From Albidovulum sp. (lineage in GTDB: Bacteria > Pseudomonadota > Alphaproteobacteria > Rhodobacterales > Rhodobacteraceae): DNA of 6,387 nt. The stretch is taken from assembly GCA_030837825.1 (NCBI GenBank), contig JAUQYB010000129.1, positions 1 to 6,387 on the forward strand. The letters run 5' to 3'. The notes under the pieces were generated by a model. It had not been told where the DNA came from. It searched no databases and saw nothing but the letters and a program-made list of their open reading frames with translations. Position numbers and translations under genes: made by a program. Shown here in pieces: positions 5,676-6,387 of this stretch. How positions within the stretch are numbered: the first letter of the stretch is position 1; each line of letters begins with the position of its first letter.

Positions 5676-6387
5676 ATGGTAAACGCTTCGCTCGTCTCGA
5701 TGACCGGTTTCGCCGCGCGGCGCGGGCAGGCGCCGGGCCATGACTGGACTTGGGAGATTCGCTCGGTCAACGGCAAGGGGCTCGACCTCAGGTTGAAGCT
5801 GCCCGACTGGATCGACGGGCTGGAACCGGCGGTTCGCGCCGCGGTGGCGAAGGTCGCGCAGCGCGGCAACGTCACGCTCGGGCTGAGGGTCGCGCGCGGC
5901 GAGGGGGGCGAGGCGCTGAGGATCAATGCGGCGGGCCTCGATGGCGTGCTGGCGGCGCTGGTGGCGGTGCGGGCACGCGCCGAGGCCGCCGGGCTGCCGC
6001 TTGCCGAACCGTCCGCCGCCGAAATCCTCGCACTTCGTGGCGTGGCCGACCCGGGCGGCGAGGCGGACACCGGCCCGCTGCTCGCGGCGCTGCTGGCCGA
6101 ACTGGAACCTCTCCTGGCCGATTTCGCGGCGATGCGCGCGGCCGAGGGGCGGGTGCTCGCCGGCGTGATCGCGCGCCAGATCGACCGCATCGAGGCGCTT
6201 GCCGCCGAGGCCGCCGCCGCCGCCGAGGCGCGGCGACCGGAGGCGTCGCGGGCGCTCGGCGAGGCGCTTGCCCGGGTGATGGCCGGCGCGGCCGAGGCCG
6301 ACCCCGCCCGGGTGGCGCAGGAACTGGCGCTTCTCGCCGTCAAGGCCGACGTGACCGAGGAAATCGACCGGCTGTCGGCCCATGTCG
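5676..6387 (+). CDS. yicC: YicC/YloC-family endoribonuclease, partial at the right edge
   Basis: YicC-family proteins are cytoplasmic endoribonucleases; E. coli YicC has been linked to decay of the small RNA RyhB. The window holds 237 complete codons of a protein usually about 290 residues long. The N-terminal YicC domain opens with SMTGFA (8-13) and has WEIRSVNGKGLDLRLKLPDW (26-45) and QRGNVTLGLRV (62-72). A long Ala/Glu/Arg-rich helical stretch follows (about 150-210). QELALLAVKADVTEEIDRLSAHV, read in two parts (215-225 and 226-237), is the beginning of the conserved C-terminal domain (DUF1732), which is cut off. ATG at 5676 is preferred: GGAGGAG (5658-5664) precedes it, although the 11-base spacing is long. 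ATG at 5700 would begin exactly at the MTGF motif but has no ribosome site. In many bacteria gmk (guanylate kinase) follows yicC; it would be beyond the right edge. Confidence 0.95.
   Translation, partial: MVNASLVSMTGFAARRGQAPGHDWTWEIRSVNGKGLDLRLKLPDWIDGLEPAVRAAVAKVAQRGNVTLGLRVARGEGGEALRINAAGLDGVLAALVAVRARAEAAGLPLAEPSAAEILALRGVADPGGEADTGPLLAALLAELEPLLADFAAMRAAEGRVLAGVIARQIDRIEALAAEAAAAAEARRPEASRALGEALARVMAGAAEADPARVAQELALLAVKADVTEEIDRLSAHV

Noticed and set aside
6200..6235. GCC/GCG-repeat-like stretch in yicC
   Set aside because: It is an in-frame alanine/glutamate-rich helical segment of the family and shows no exact long repeat unit.
5640..6383. A 247-codon minus-strand open frame opposite yicC
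   Set aside because: Low-complexity Arg/Gly-rich translation; the plus strand reads a clear YicC protein throughout.

Overview
The window looks like ordinary chromosomal DNA from a high-GC alphaproteobacterium, most likely of the Rhodobacterales (Rhodobacter/Paracoccus-like). This rests on the strong G/C preference at third codon positions, a class II DAHP synthase as the shikimate-entry enzyme, a small PAS protein of the PAS_5 type (a family I know mainly from alphaproteobacteria), and a YicC protein whose wording (WEIRSVNGKGLDLRLKLPDW) resembles Rhodobacterales homologs. I see no insertion sequence, phage gene, tRNA, rRNA or CRISPR array.

Left part (1-3264, minus strand): a branched-chain amino acid type (HAAT family) uptake locus. 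In transcription order it has a GlxA/AraC-family regulator (2239-3264), a periplasmic substrate-binding protein with a signal peptide (876-2060), and the LivG-type ATPase (1-765, running off the left edge). The other ATPase (LivF) and the permeases (LivH, LivM) would be expected beyond the left edge. A perfect stem-loop with a T tract (831-859) sits between the binding-protein gene and livG. It probably lets the binding protein be made in excess over the ATPase. The regulator's position suggests that it controls the transporter, but the substrate cannot be told from sequence alone.

Middle (3265-4839): a 147-base divergent region with a good sigma-70-like promoter drives a class II 3-deoxy-7-phosphoheptulonate synthase (3412-4782). 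The gene ends in a strong intrinsic terminator. Its metal-ligand residues are all present.

Right part (4839-6387): a PAS_5 protein on the minus strand converges on the DAHP synthase gene and is divergent from yicC, which runs off the right edge. The PAS/yicC divergent region (5535-5675) is locally AT-rich and holds two small inverted repeats. All protein-coding space is accounted for by six genes, and no gene-free gap exceeds about 180 bases. I did not find a convincing new biological system. The most useful leads are regulatory: the intra-operon terminator, the interrupted inverted repeat over the aroG promoter, and the regulator-transporter pairing.
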